In this document: positions 16,056-23,230 of the stretch, one piece after another
Layout of the letters: each line of letters opens with the position of its first letter
Position numbering within the stretch: the stretch's first letter is position 1
From: Enterococcus_E cecorum_C
GTDB taxonomy: Bacteria > Bacillota > Bacilli > Lactobacillales > Enterococcaceae
Length of the DNA: 64,000 bases
Reading direction: 5' to 3'
Assembly (NCBI RefSeq): GCF_052119425.1
Contig: NZ_JBQKFH010000006.1
Span: forward strand, 1 to 64,000
The notes under the pieces: generated by a model
What the model saw: the letters and a program-made list of their open reading frames with translations, nothing else
Told to the model about the DNA's origin: nothing
Databases searched by the model: none
Position numbers and translations under genes: made by a program

Positions 16056-16088
16056 AGTGAAATAAGTCCAAGTCAGACCTATTTCACT
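16056..16088 (-). repeat. Intergenic stem-loop between trpX and trpY
   Basis: AGTGAAATAAGTCC (16056-16069) is complementary to GACCTATTTCACT (16076-16088) with one bulge, giving a long stem with a short loop. There is no adjacent U-tract in the minus-strand transcript, only scattered T runs further on. Such stems behind binding-protein genes often set a higher level of that protein by protecting the upstream RNA; that role is inference. Confidence 0.5.
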
Positions 16089-16100
16089 ATATCATGTTTA

Positions 16101-17114
16101 TTATTTATTGCCTACAATTTGTGCCTCTTTTTTCAGATTATCTGGAATTTGAATACCTAAAAATTCGGCTTGTTTTTCATTCAAGACGGTCACACCATCT
16201 TTAAAGGTATAGACTGGGGTTACAGAAGGATCAGCACCTTTTAGAATCTGCACGACCATTTGTCCTGTTTTCTTACCTAAAGTATATTGATCAATCCCCA
16301 CAGTTGCTAAACCACCTTGTTCAACCATCGTATCTACTGAAGTAATAATTGGTGTTTTAGATTTATTTGCTTCTCCAACGACTGCTTGCATCGCATTGGC
16401 AATCGTATTATCAAGAGGAATATAAATAAAATCAACATTTTGGCTCATCACTTGAACGGTTTGCGCAATTTCATTGGTTGAAGCAACTGGATATTCTTTC
16501 ACTGCCATCCCAAGTGATTCCGCTGTTTTGCTAGCTTCATTCACTTGATATTTTGAATTGACTTCTGTTGATGAATAAAGCATCCCTACTGTTTTTGCAT
16601 TTGGCAATAATTCTTTACCTAATTTAATTTGAGAAGCGACTGGTGGTTGGTCAGATACTCCAGTAACATTTCCTCCAGGATTGTCTAAACTAGCCACTAA
16701 TTTTGCCCCTACAGGATCAGTAACTGCCCCTAAAACAATTGGAATATCTTTAGTCGTATTCGCTAAACTTTGGGCAGCTGGTGTCGCAACCCCAACCAAT
16801 ACATCGGCTTTTTTGTCGACTAACTGTTGACTCATAGTCGCTAATTTACTTTGATCGGCTTGACCATTTTGAAAGACAATCTTTAAATTCTTACCTTCTT
16901 GATAGCCTGCTTCTTTTAAGGCGTCTTTTACCCCCTTAGTAATTGTATCTAAAGCTGGATGTGAAACAAACTGTAAAATACCGACTGTTTGCACCTTATC
17001 CTCAGCTTTTTTTGTCGTTTTTGCTGGCGTATTCATTGTTTGATAGATAAAAAAGCCAATCACAACTGCTAAAATAACAATGACACTAGCGATTAATCCC
17101 TTATTTTTCATCAT
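16101..17114 (-). CDS. trpX: Tryptophan ABC transporter substrate-binding protein
   Basis: A 337-residue extracytoplasmic solute-binding protein of the ABC_sub_bind family. One N-terminal hydrophobic helix (about 7-25, GLIASVIVILAVVIGFFIY) has no lipobox Cys after it, so the protein is probably held by an uncleaved N-terminal anchor. The two-lobed binding domain begins at VQTVGILQFVSHPALD; the GVATPAAQSLAN, LGAVTDPVGAKLV and NPGGNVTGVSD stretches are typical of the family. AGGAGA precedes the ATG. It is the first gene of trpXYZ, behind a leader with Trp codons, which is the best evidence for its ligand. Confidence 0.87.
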   Translation of the reverse strand: MMKNKGLIASVIVILAVVIGFFIYQTMNTPAKTTKKAEDKVQTVGILQFVSHPALDTITKGVKDALKEAGYQEGKNLKIVFQNGQADQSKLATMSQQLVDKKADVLVGVATPAAQSLANTTKDIPIVLGAVTDPVGAKLVASLDNPGGNVTGVSDQPPVASQIKLGKELLPNAKTVGMLYSSTEVNSKYQVNEASKTAESLGMAVKEYPVASTNEIAQTVQVMSQNVDFIYIPLDNTIANAMQAVVGEANKSKTPIITSVDTMVEQGGLATVGIDQYTLGKKTGQMVVQILKGADPSVTPVYTFKDGVTVLNEKQAEFLGIQIPDNLKKEAQIVGNK

Positions 17115-17154
17115 TCATTTCTCCTAACTCATTTAAAATTCATCTTTTAAAAAA

Positions 17155-17184
17155 TAAAAAAGCAACCTCCTAATTGGAAATTGC
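17155..17184 (-). terminator. Second terminator of the trpX leader
   Basis: GCAATTTCC (17176-17184) pairs with GGAGGTTGC (17162-17170) through 9 pairs including two G-U, with loop AATTA, followed by a seven-T tract and a further run of T. It lies between the attenuator and the trpX ribosome binding site. Confidence 0.75.
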
Positions 17185-17190
17185 CTAAAC

Positions 17191-17220
17191 AAAAACCGCA
17201 TAGGATCGACATCTATGCGG
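17191..17220 (-). terminator. Attenuator terminator of the trpX leader
   Basis: CCGCATAG (17213-17220) pairs perfectly with CTATGCGG (17196-17203), followed by TTTTTG. The same 5' arm can pair with region 2 upstream (ATCTATGC, 17240-17247). Confidence 0.88.
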
Positions 17221-17304
17221 GCAAATTCAATTATAACCGGCATAGATACAAACTTTTTCGTTCATTAAAAAGATTGTATCTATGGAATTGTCCTCAATAC
17301 AATC

Positions 17305-17361
17305 TTATCTACGCCAAAAACGCCATGCTTTGTATGCTGTGTTTTGCTTTGATAATTTCAT
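17305..17361 (-). CDS. trpX leader peptide, 18 residues, two Trp codons
   Basis: ORF MKLSKQNTAYKAWRFWRR with AGGAGG 8 nt before the ATG, about 25 nt downstream of the promoter. Two TGG codons (residues 13 and 16) lie close to the stop, enclosing a Phe codon. Trp is the rarest residue, so two in 18 next to an attenuator is strong evidence for a tryptophan-sensing leader peptide. It is as long as the aro leader peptide and probably related to it. Confidence 0.88.
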   Translation of the reverse strand: MKLSKQNTAYKAWRFWRR

Positions 17362-17390
17362 AATGACGACCTCCTGTATTTGATGGTTCT

Positions 17391-17419
17391 AATATACAAA
17401 AATATTTAGGACTCGTCAA
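17391..17419 (-). promoter_or_regulatory. Promoter of trpXYZ
   Basis: -35 TTGACG (17414-17419), 17-nt spacer, -10 TATATT (17391-17396) on the minus strand. The intergenic stretch 17420-17558 carries the divergent rqcH promoter region (TATAAT near 17519) and a TTGACA at 17456 on the plus strand. Confidence 0.75.
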
Positions 17420-17558
17420 TAAAAAAATGAAAACTTTTTAATCTTTTTCTATTAGTTGACATAATACATATACATATAAAAGACATAGATTTTATTTTAT
17501 TTTTACTGAAAACTTAGCTATAATAAGAAAAGTAATCTGAAAGAAACGAGGAAAGTAT

Positions 17559-19262
17559 ATGTCATTTGATGGAATCTTTACCCATTTAATGGTTGATGAA
17601 TTAAATCAACAACTAAGTGGTGGTCGAATCAGTAAAATTCATCAACCCTATGAAAATGAAATTATCTTAACTATCCGGTCACAAGGAAAAAATCATAAAT
17701 TATTAATCTCTGCACATCCAAGTTATGCACGTATCCAATTAACACAAACCCCTTATGTTAATCCAGATACACCACCAAATTTTATTATGATGCTTAGAAA
17801 ATATTTGGACGGTGCCATTTTAGATTTTCTAGAACAAATCGACAATGACCGGGTTGTGCATTTTCATATCAAAAAGCGCGATGAACTCGGAGATATGCAA
17901 GAAATTATTTTGATTGTGGAACTGATGGGCAGACATAGTACGATTTGCTTAGTGAACAAACAAACAGGTAAAATTTTAGATGCTATTAAACATATCGGCA
18001 GCTCACAAAATAGTTATCGCCAATTACTTCCCGGTGTCGAATATGTCCATCCACCAAAGCAAACAGCAGCTAATCCATTTACCATCGATAAAGTACAGCT
18101 ATTTGAATTACTCTCACAAACCAATGAATTAACTGCCAAATACTTGCAACAAAAATTTCAAGGGCTTGGAAAAGATACGGCAAATGAGTTAATTTATCGT
18201 TTGCAACAACATCCAAACGATAAAATCCAAGTTTGGCAAACATTCTTTCAAGAGTTAAAACAAATTCAGCCTACTTTAACACGTATCAATCAAAAAGAAT
18301 TTTTTAGTCCAATCAATTATACTTACCAAACAAACAAAGCTGAAGAAATTCAGGAATTTAATACCTTAAGCGAATTACTTGAAGCCTTTTACCATGATAA
18401 AGCCCAACGAGATCGCGTACGCCAGCAAGGGAATGAATTAATCAAAAAAGTGGAAAATGAGTTAAGTCGCAATCAAACCAAGCTCAAAAAGCGTGAACAA
18501 ACATTAGCAGAATCCGAAAATGCTGAGATTTTAAGACAAAAAGGCGAATTACTCACTACCTTCATGTCACAAGTACCCAAAGGAGCTGAAAAAGTAACTT
18601 TGGATAATTATTACGAAAATAACCAGCCATTAACAATCGCTTTAAATCCAGCCTTATCTGCTAATCAAAATGCGCAAAAATATTTTCAACGCTATCAAAA
18701 ATTGCGCAATGCAGTCAAATTAATTCACGAACAAATTGATGAAGCAAAAGCCGAAATCGATTATCTTGAATCTGTTCTAGCACAATTAGAACTAGCTGAA
18801 CCAACTGAATTACAGGGAATTCGTGAAGAACTAGTCAGTCAAGGCTATTTAAAAAACAAACAAATCAAAGGAAGTAAAAAAGCAACACCAAGTAAACCAG
18901 ATAGCTATCAAACATCAAGTGGGATCGAAATATTAGTCGGTAAAAATAATTTACAAAATGATCAATTAACCTTAAAGCAAGCTAGAAAAACGGATTACTG
19001 GTTCCATACCAAAGATATACCTGGATCACATGTCATTTTAAAAACGGACCAACCAAGTGATCAAGATATCTTAGAAGCAAGTGAACTAGCTGCCTACTTC
19101 TCAAAATATCGCTATTCAGCCCAAGTGTCTGTCGATTGTGTACAAGTCAAATATATCAAGAAACCAAATGGTGCAAAACCGGGCTTTGTCATCTACACTA
19201 ATCAAACGACTAACTTTGTCACACCTAAAGCTGATGTTATCGAACGTTTAAGAAAACAATAA
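17559..19262 (+). CDS. rqcH: RqcH / NFACT family ribosome quality-control protein (FbpA-type)
   Basis: A 567-residue Rqc2 homologue. In Bacillus this protein binds stalled 50S subunits with peptidyl-tRNA and directs alanine tailing of the blocked peptide; older names are fibronectin-binding protein FbpA/PavA. The NFACT-N domain starts MSFDGIFTHLMVDELNQQL, a long helical coiled coil covers about 270-430, and the NFACT-R domain near the C terminus contains DYWFHTKDIPGSHVIL. No signal peptide is present. It is monocistronic, preceded by a GAGGAAAG ribosome binding site and followed by a bidirectional terminator. Confidence 0.9.
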   Translation: MSFDGIFTHLMVDELNQQLSGGRISKIHQPYENEIILTIRSQGKNHKLLISAHPSYARIQLTQTPYVNPDTPPNFIMMLRKYLDGAILDFLEQIDNDRVVHFHIKKRDELGDMQEIILIVELMGRHSTICLVNKQTGKILDAIKHIGSSQNSYRQLLPGVEYVHPPKQTAANPFTIDKVQLFELLSQTNELTAKYLQQKFQGLGKDTANELIYRLQQHPNDKIQVWQTFFQELKQIQPTLTRINQKEFFSPINYTYQTNKAEEIQEFNTLSELLEAFYHDKAQRDRVRQQGNELIKKVENELSRNQTKLKKREQTLAESENAEILRQKGELLTTFMSQVPKGAEKVTLDNYYENNQPLTIALNPALSANQNAQKYFQRYQKLRNAVKLIHEQIDEAKAEIDYLESVLAQLELAEPTELQGIREELVSQGYLKNKQIKGSKKATPSKPDSYQTSSGIEILVGKNNLQNDQLTLKQARKTDYWFHTKDIPGSHVILKTDQPSDQDILEASELAAYFSKYRYSAQVSVDCVQVKYIKKPNGAKPGFVIYTNQTTNFVTPKADVIERLRKQ

Positions 19263-19266
19263 AGAA

Positions 19267-19305
19267 AAAAACGTTATCTTTCCGAATAGGTCAGATAACG
19301 TTTTT
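19267..19305 (+). terminator. Bidirectional terminator between rqcH and the carbonic anhydrase gene
   Basis: AAAAACGTTATCT and AGATAACGTTTTT form a 13-bp stem with T-tracts available on both strands. It serves the two convergent genes. Confidence 0.85.
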
Positions 19306-19306
19306 G

Positions 19307-20005
19307 TTATTCTTCGTGATAATAAATCAAGCGTCCTTTTCTCTTCTGTAAGGGCCGATTATTTTTAAGAAGTAGCTCATTTTTAAACATTTTAATAAGT
19401 TCACTATTCATTTGTCCTACTTCATCAAAAACAAACCACTGAATCGGTCCTACAGTAGGCGGTGTTGTTAATGAACCGACATAGTGATAAAAACTTTTTT
19501 GATTTGGTAAAAAGATATCCGGATTAAACCACTGAATATGATGATCAAAATCCCAAATTTCATCTCCATAATCGTGACAGATGTGATTGGACATAAAGAC
19601 AGTTTCAAATAAGATGCCCACAACCAGATTCACTTGTTTTTTACTTGTATGCACCAAATGAAATTCTAAAGGGGCTTGAATTTCATCTAATACATGTTCA
19701 CTAGGCATATGAAAATGAATATCTGTTAAAAAATATTTTTCACCATGATAAACCAAATGCGAAAGTTGATCAAAAGGAACAAAGTGAATGGTATTTTTGA
19801 ATTCCTTCTCTGTAAATTTTTGTTTCTGATAAAAGAATTGAATCTTCTCTGATGTTGGAATCGCTATTGTTTCTTGCTTTTTTAAATGAATCGGAGACTG
19901 ATAGGCAAATTCCGCTCCTTTTTTAAATCTATCGCACAATAAATGCCAACATTCTGGTCCAGTATTCCCACTATAATCCCAATAAACATCTAAATTTTGA
20001 TGCAT
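19307..20005 (-). CDS. Alpha-class carbonic anhydrase without signal peptide
   Basis: A 232-residue zinc enzyme hydrating CO2 to bicarbonate. The zinc ligands are visible as the two His of HFHMPSEH and the His of EFHLVH; the C-terminal SLTTPPTVGPIQWFVF block is a class signature. Bacterial alpha-CAs are usually exported, but the N terminus here (MHQNLDVYWDYSG) is polar with no hydrophobic stretch, so it should be cytosolic. I start at ATG 20005; the GTG at 20014 is an alternative because the AAAGGACGG lies close to both. It sits next to the pyrimidine operon, whose carbamoyl-phosphate synthase consumes bicarbonate; a link is speculative. Confidence 0.88.
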   Translation of the reverse strand: MHQNLDVYWDYSGNTGPECWHLLCDRFKKGAEFAYQSPIHLKKQETIAIPTSEKIQFFYQKQKFTEKEFKNTIHFVPFDQLSHLVYHGEKYFLTDIHFHMPSEHVLDEIQAPLEFHLVHTSKKQVNLVVGILFETVFMSNHICHDYGDEIWDFDHHIQWFNPDIFLPNQKSFYHYVGSLTTPPTVGPIQWFVFDEVGQMNSELIKMFKNELLLKNNRPLQKRKGRLIYYHEE

Positions 20006-20026
20006 CGCTTTCACCGTCCTTTATAA

Positions 20027-20074
20027 TAAAAGGCTAATACTCACTTTTCAATTGATTAAAAGTAAGATTAGCCT
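20027..20074 (-). terminator. Terminator of the pyrimidine operon
   Basis: On the minus strand AGGCTAATCTTACTTTT (20058-20074) pairs imperfectly with AAAAGTGAGTATTAGCCT, followed by TTTT. It lies 27 nt behind pyrE. Confidence 0.75.
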
Positions 20075-20100
20075 GATATCCTTATATTAACAAAAATGGA

Positions 20101-20736
20101 TTATTTTAACCAATTTTCTGGATCGTGTTTCCAAGCTGTAAGTAAAGCTAAGTCAGCCTCTGAAATGTAACCTTCTTCAAGAGCAGTTTGAATAAGCGTT
20201 GTATAATTGGTCAAGGTAACAAGTGGTAATTTTGCTGTATTAAAATTAGTCGCTCCTTTGGGTAATTCATAGGTAAAAATAGCTGCTACCCCTAAGACAT
20301 CAGCTCCTTCTCGTTTGGCTGCCTGACATGCTTCTAGTACACTTCCACCTGTAGAAATTAAATCTTCAATTACAACCATTTTTTGACCAGGGGTAATTTG
20401 ACCTTCAATTTGATTGCCTTTTCCATGATCTTTCGCCTTACTACGGATATACACCATTGGTAAATCTAAAATTTCTGCTACCCAGGCAGCATGCGGGATC
20501 CCAGCAGTGGCAGTGCCAGCAATTACTTCGACTTCAGGAAATTGCTTTTTGATTTTTTCAGCTAACCCCTTGGCGATTAAACGACGAACCTTAGGAAAAC
20601 TCATCGTTAAACGGTTATCACAATAAATTGGACTCTTAATCCCACTCGCCCAAGTAAAGGGTTCATTTGGGCTTAAAAATACCGCCTTAATCGCTAATAA
20701 ATTTTGTGCTACTTGTTGCTCAATTGATAGACTCAT
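20101..20736 (-). CDS. pyrE: Orotate phosphoribosyltransferase
   Basis: A 211-residue enzyme attaching ribose-5-phosphate from PRPP to orotate. The PRPP-binding signature MVVIEDLISTGGS and the upstream KDHGKGNQIEG loop are intact. Its ATG overlaps the pyrF stop by 4 bp. Last gene of the pyr operon. Confidence 0.95.
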   Translation of the reverse strand: MSLSIEQQVAQNLLAIKAVFLSPNEPFTWASGIKSPIYCDNRLTMSFPKVRRLIAKGLAEKIKKQFPEVEVIAGTATAGIPHAAWVAEILDLPMVYIRSKAKDHGKGNQIEGQITPGQKMVVIEDLISTGGSVLEACQAAKREGADVLGVAAIFTYELPKGATNFNTAKLPLVTLTNYTTLIQTALEEGYISEADLALLTAWKHDPENWLK

Positions 20737-21446
20737 TCTTCACCATTCCATTCTTTTTTAATTGCTTGGTAAGCTTCATAAGGATTCTCAGCTTGGGTAA
20801 TCGGTCTTCCCACCACGATAAAATTAGCACCATACGCTTTGGCTAAGGCTGGGGTTACCACACGTTTTTGATCACCAACTTGACTGCCACTTGGACGAAT
20901 ACCAGGTGTTAAGCAGACAAAGTCGTCACTCGTTGCTTGATGGATGGCACTAGCTTCCAAGGCTGAACAAACCACTCCTGCTAATCCAGCTTGTTGGCTA
21001 CATTTGGCATAATTAATCACACTTGCTAATAAATCACCAGGAATTTTTTGTTCTTGGTTCATCTGTTCTTGGCTAGTAGAAGTTAGCTGCGTAACTGCAA
21101 TTAACATGGGCACTTTTCCATTGCTTCCTTCCGTTAGTCCTTTTAGTGCTGCTTGCATCATTTGAATACCACCTGCGGCATGAACATTGGTTAATTTTAC
21201 GCCAAGTTTAGCGATTCCTTTCATAGCTTTTTCGACCGTGTTAGGAATATCATGTAATTTTAAATCTAAAAAAATATCATGACCTTGTTCTTTTAAAAAT
21301 TGGACAATCGCTGGGCCTTCTTGATAAAATAATTCCATCCCAATTTTCACAAATAGTGATTCGTCTGCAGGGAATTTCGCTAAAAATTGTTCGATTTGCG
21401 CTTTTGAAGCAAAATCTAAGGCAATGATAGGTCTATTTTCGTGCAT
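20733..21446 (-). CDS. pyrF: Orotidine 5'-phosphate decarboxylase
   Basis: A 237-residue TIM-barrel enzyme converting OMP to UMP, the last step. The catalytic Lys-Asp array DLKLHDIPNT and the phosphate-binding LTPGIRPSG and VVGRPIT segments are present. It overlaps pyrD by 14 bp and pyrE by 4 bp, indicating coupled translation. Confidence 0.95.
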   Translation of the reverse strand: MHENRPIIALDFASKAQIEQFLAKFPADESLFVKIGMELFYQEGPAIVQFLKEQGHDIFLDLKLHDIPNTVEKAMKGIAKLGVKLTNVHAAGGIQMMQAALKGLTEGSNGKVPMLIAVTQLTSTSQEQMNQEQKIPGDLLASVINYAKCSQQAGLAGVVCSALEASAIHQATSDDFVCLTPGIRPSGSQVGDQKRVVTPALAKAYGANFIVVGRPITQAENPYEAYQAIKKEWNGEE

Positions 21447-22371
21447 TTTTCTTTTCCTCTCTCACTTCTTGAATTAATTGGGATAGACTTTCAATTCCTA
21501 GTTCATCCATCCGCTTTGGTAAGGCCTCAATTAATTTTGGACAAATATAAGGGTCCGTGAAGTTCGCTGTGCCTACCGCTACGGCACTCGCTCCAGCAAG
21601 ATACATTTCAATGACATCATCGACATGCATCACGCCCCCCATCCCAATAATTGGCAAATCAGAAACGCTTGCTACTTGATGGATTAAGCGAATGGCGACT
21701 GGTTTAATTGCCGGACCTGATAAGCCACCTGTTTGATTAGCTAAAATTGGTTTTCGGGTATTTAAATCAATGCGCATCCCTAATAAAGTATTAATCATTG
21801 AGAAGCCATCAGCGCCGGCACTTTCAACCGCTTGAGCAATTGGAATGATATCCGTAACATTTGGTGAAAGTTTGACATAAATTGGTACACTACTGACCTT
21901 TTTAACCGCAGTGACTAAATCAAATATCACTTCAGGATTAGTACCAAAGGCAATTCCGCCATGTTTGACATTTGGACAAGAAACATTTAACTCGATGGCA
22001 TGTACATTTTTGGCATCCCCGATTTTACCACAAACCTCGATATAATCTTCTTTTGTAGAACCAGCAACATTGGCAATAATTGGTAATCGTGGAAATTCTT
22101 TTGCTAAATGGGGCAAGATTTCATTCATGACAACTTCTAACCCCGGATTTTGTAAACCAATTGCATTCAACATGCCACTTGGTGTTTCTGCCACACGCGG
22201 CGTAGGATTGCCAAAACGAGCAACTGGGGTGGTCGCTTTAATCATGACTGCCCCGAGCTGTTCAATATCATAATATTTGGCATATTCTTTCCCAAATCCG
22301 AAGCAACCAGAAGCGGGCATAATTGGATTTTTCAGATTTAATCCAGGTAGTTTGACTTGTAATCGATTCAT
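21433..22371 (-). CDS. pyrD: Dihydroorotate dehydrogenase, class 1B catalytic subunit
   Basis: A 312-residue FMN enzyme oxidising dihydroorotate to orotate. The active-site Cys lies in IELNVSCPNVKHGG, as in the NAD-linked class 1B enzymes, and the FMN-binding MGGV and GTANF blocks follow. It works as a complex with the flavin/iron-sulfur PyrK subunit encoded just upstream, with which its start codon overlaps by one base. Confidence 0.95.
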   Translation of the reverse strand: MNRLQVKLPGLNLKNPIMPASGCFGFGKEYAKYYDIEQLGAVMIKATTPVARFGNPTPRVAETPSGMLNAIGLQNPGLEVVMNEILPHLAKEFPRLPIIANVAGSTKEDYIEVCGKIGDAKNVHAIELNVSCPNVKHGGIAFGTNPEVIFDLVTAVKKVSSVPIYVKLSPNVTDIIPIAQAVESAGADGFSMINTLLGMRIDLNTRKPILANQTGGLSGPAIKPVAIRLIHQVASVSDLPIIGMGGVMHVDDVIEMYLAGASAVAVGTANFTDPYICPKLIEALPKRMDELGIESLSQLIQEVREEKKNARK

Positions 22372-23162
22372 TAGTAAATCACCGTCCCAGCTTGAAAAAT
22401 TGGTCCCTCATCACAAACTTTTACACTTGCTTGTTTGGTTGGATCATCTTTTTTATGACAGACACAGGCATAACATGCACCCATTCCGCAAGCCATTCTT
22501 GATTCCAAAGAGAGTTGAACATCGGCTACTTTTTGATAAAATAAGCTTTCTACTTTTTTTAACATCCCATTATTGCCACAAGTGAAAACCGCTTTTGGCA
22601 TTTCTGGATTTTTTGATAAATAATCATCCAAAAGCTGGCCAACATTTCCCTTAAAGCCAATCGAACCATCATCTGTAGCAATCAAGGTGCGACCAAGTGC
22701 TTGAAATTCATCAATATAATAGCTCACTTCACTATTGGCATAACCTAAGAAATGCACAGGTTGTACGCCTTTTTCAATTAATCGTTTGGATAGTTCATAC
22801 AATGGTGGTATGCCAATCCCACCACCAATAATATAGACCTTATCGCCTACATGAACGCCATCAAGACTAAATCCATTTCCTAAAGGCCCCATACAATCTA
22901 ATTGATCGCCTGCTTGTAATTGAGAGAAAACTTGTGTCCCTTGTCCTTGCACACGATAGATTAAAGTCACTGTTTGTTTTTCTTGATTGATTTGATTAAT
23001 ACTAATTGGTCGACGTAATAACAAATCTGCTTGTGGGACACGTAAATGTAAAAATTGTCCTGGATGATGCATTTCTTTGACCAATTGTCCCGTTAAGACC
23101 AATTCAAAAATTCTAGGTGCAAGTTGAATATTTGAGACCACTGTCATTAATTCTTGTTTCAT
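22371..23162 (-). CDS. pyrK: Dihydroorotate dehydrogenase electron-transfer subunit
   Basis: A 263-residue FAD and 2Fe-2S protein passing electrons from PyrD to NAD. FAD contact RRPISI, the pyridine nucleotide motif GGGIGIPPLYEL and the cluster cysteines in CGMGACYACVC plus a distal KVCDEGP are all visible. It is the fifth biosynthetic gene of the operon, after a 68-nt gap that contains a stem-loop. Confidence 0.94.
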   Translation of the reverse strand: MKQELMTVVSNIQLAPRIFELVLTGQLVKEMHHPGQFLHLRVPQADLLLRRPISINQINQEKQTVTLIYRVQGQGTQVFSQLQAGDQLDCMGPLGNGFSLDGVHVGDKVYIIGGGIGIPPLYELSKRLIEKGVQPVHFLGYANSEVSYYIDEFQALGRTLIATDDGSIGFKGNVGQLLDDYLSKNPEMPKAVFTCGNNGMLKKVESLFYQKVADVQLSLESRMACGMGACYACVCHKKDDPTKQASVKVCDEGPIFQAGTVIY

Positions 23163-23194
23163 GCCACTACCTTTCCTTTCCTGCCATCATTTTA

Positions 23195-23226
23195 AAAGAT
23201 AAGCAAGAATGATCTTGCCTATCTTT
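23195..23226 (-). repeat. Stem-loop between carB and pyrK
   Basis: AAAGATAAGCAAGA (23195-23208) is complementary, with one mismatch, to TCTTGCCTATCTTT (23213-23226), leaving a 4-nt loop. The only T stretch behind it on the minus strand is short (TTTT), so it is a weak terminator at best. It lacks the PyrR-binding consensus. It may be a processing or stabilising element within the long operon. Confidence 0.5.
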
Positions 23227-23230
23227 CACG

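Larger units (their letters stand above)
17191..17384 (-). promoter_or_regulatory. Trp leader-peptide attenuator of trpXYZ
   Basis: Region 1 (TGGCGTAGATA, 17306-17316) contains the second Trp codon and pairs over 11 positions (two G-U) with region 2 (TATCTATGCCG, 17238-17248). Region 2 also pairs perfectly over 8 bp with region 3 (GCATAGAT, 17211-17218), the 5' arm of the terminator. Between 1 and 2 lies a hairpin GATTGTAT/ATACAATC. When Trp-tRNA is short, a ribosome stalled on a Trp codon would cover region 1, allow 2:3 pairing and let polymerase reach trpX. With ample Trp the terminator forms. No T-box motif is visible. The pairings are read by eye. Confidence 0.87.

Noticed and set aside
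17181..17363. 60-codon plus-strand ORF opposite the trpX leader
   Set aside because: It is the antisense shadow of the leader ORF and attenuator stems; no ribosome binding site and a low-complexity product.
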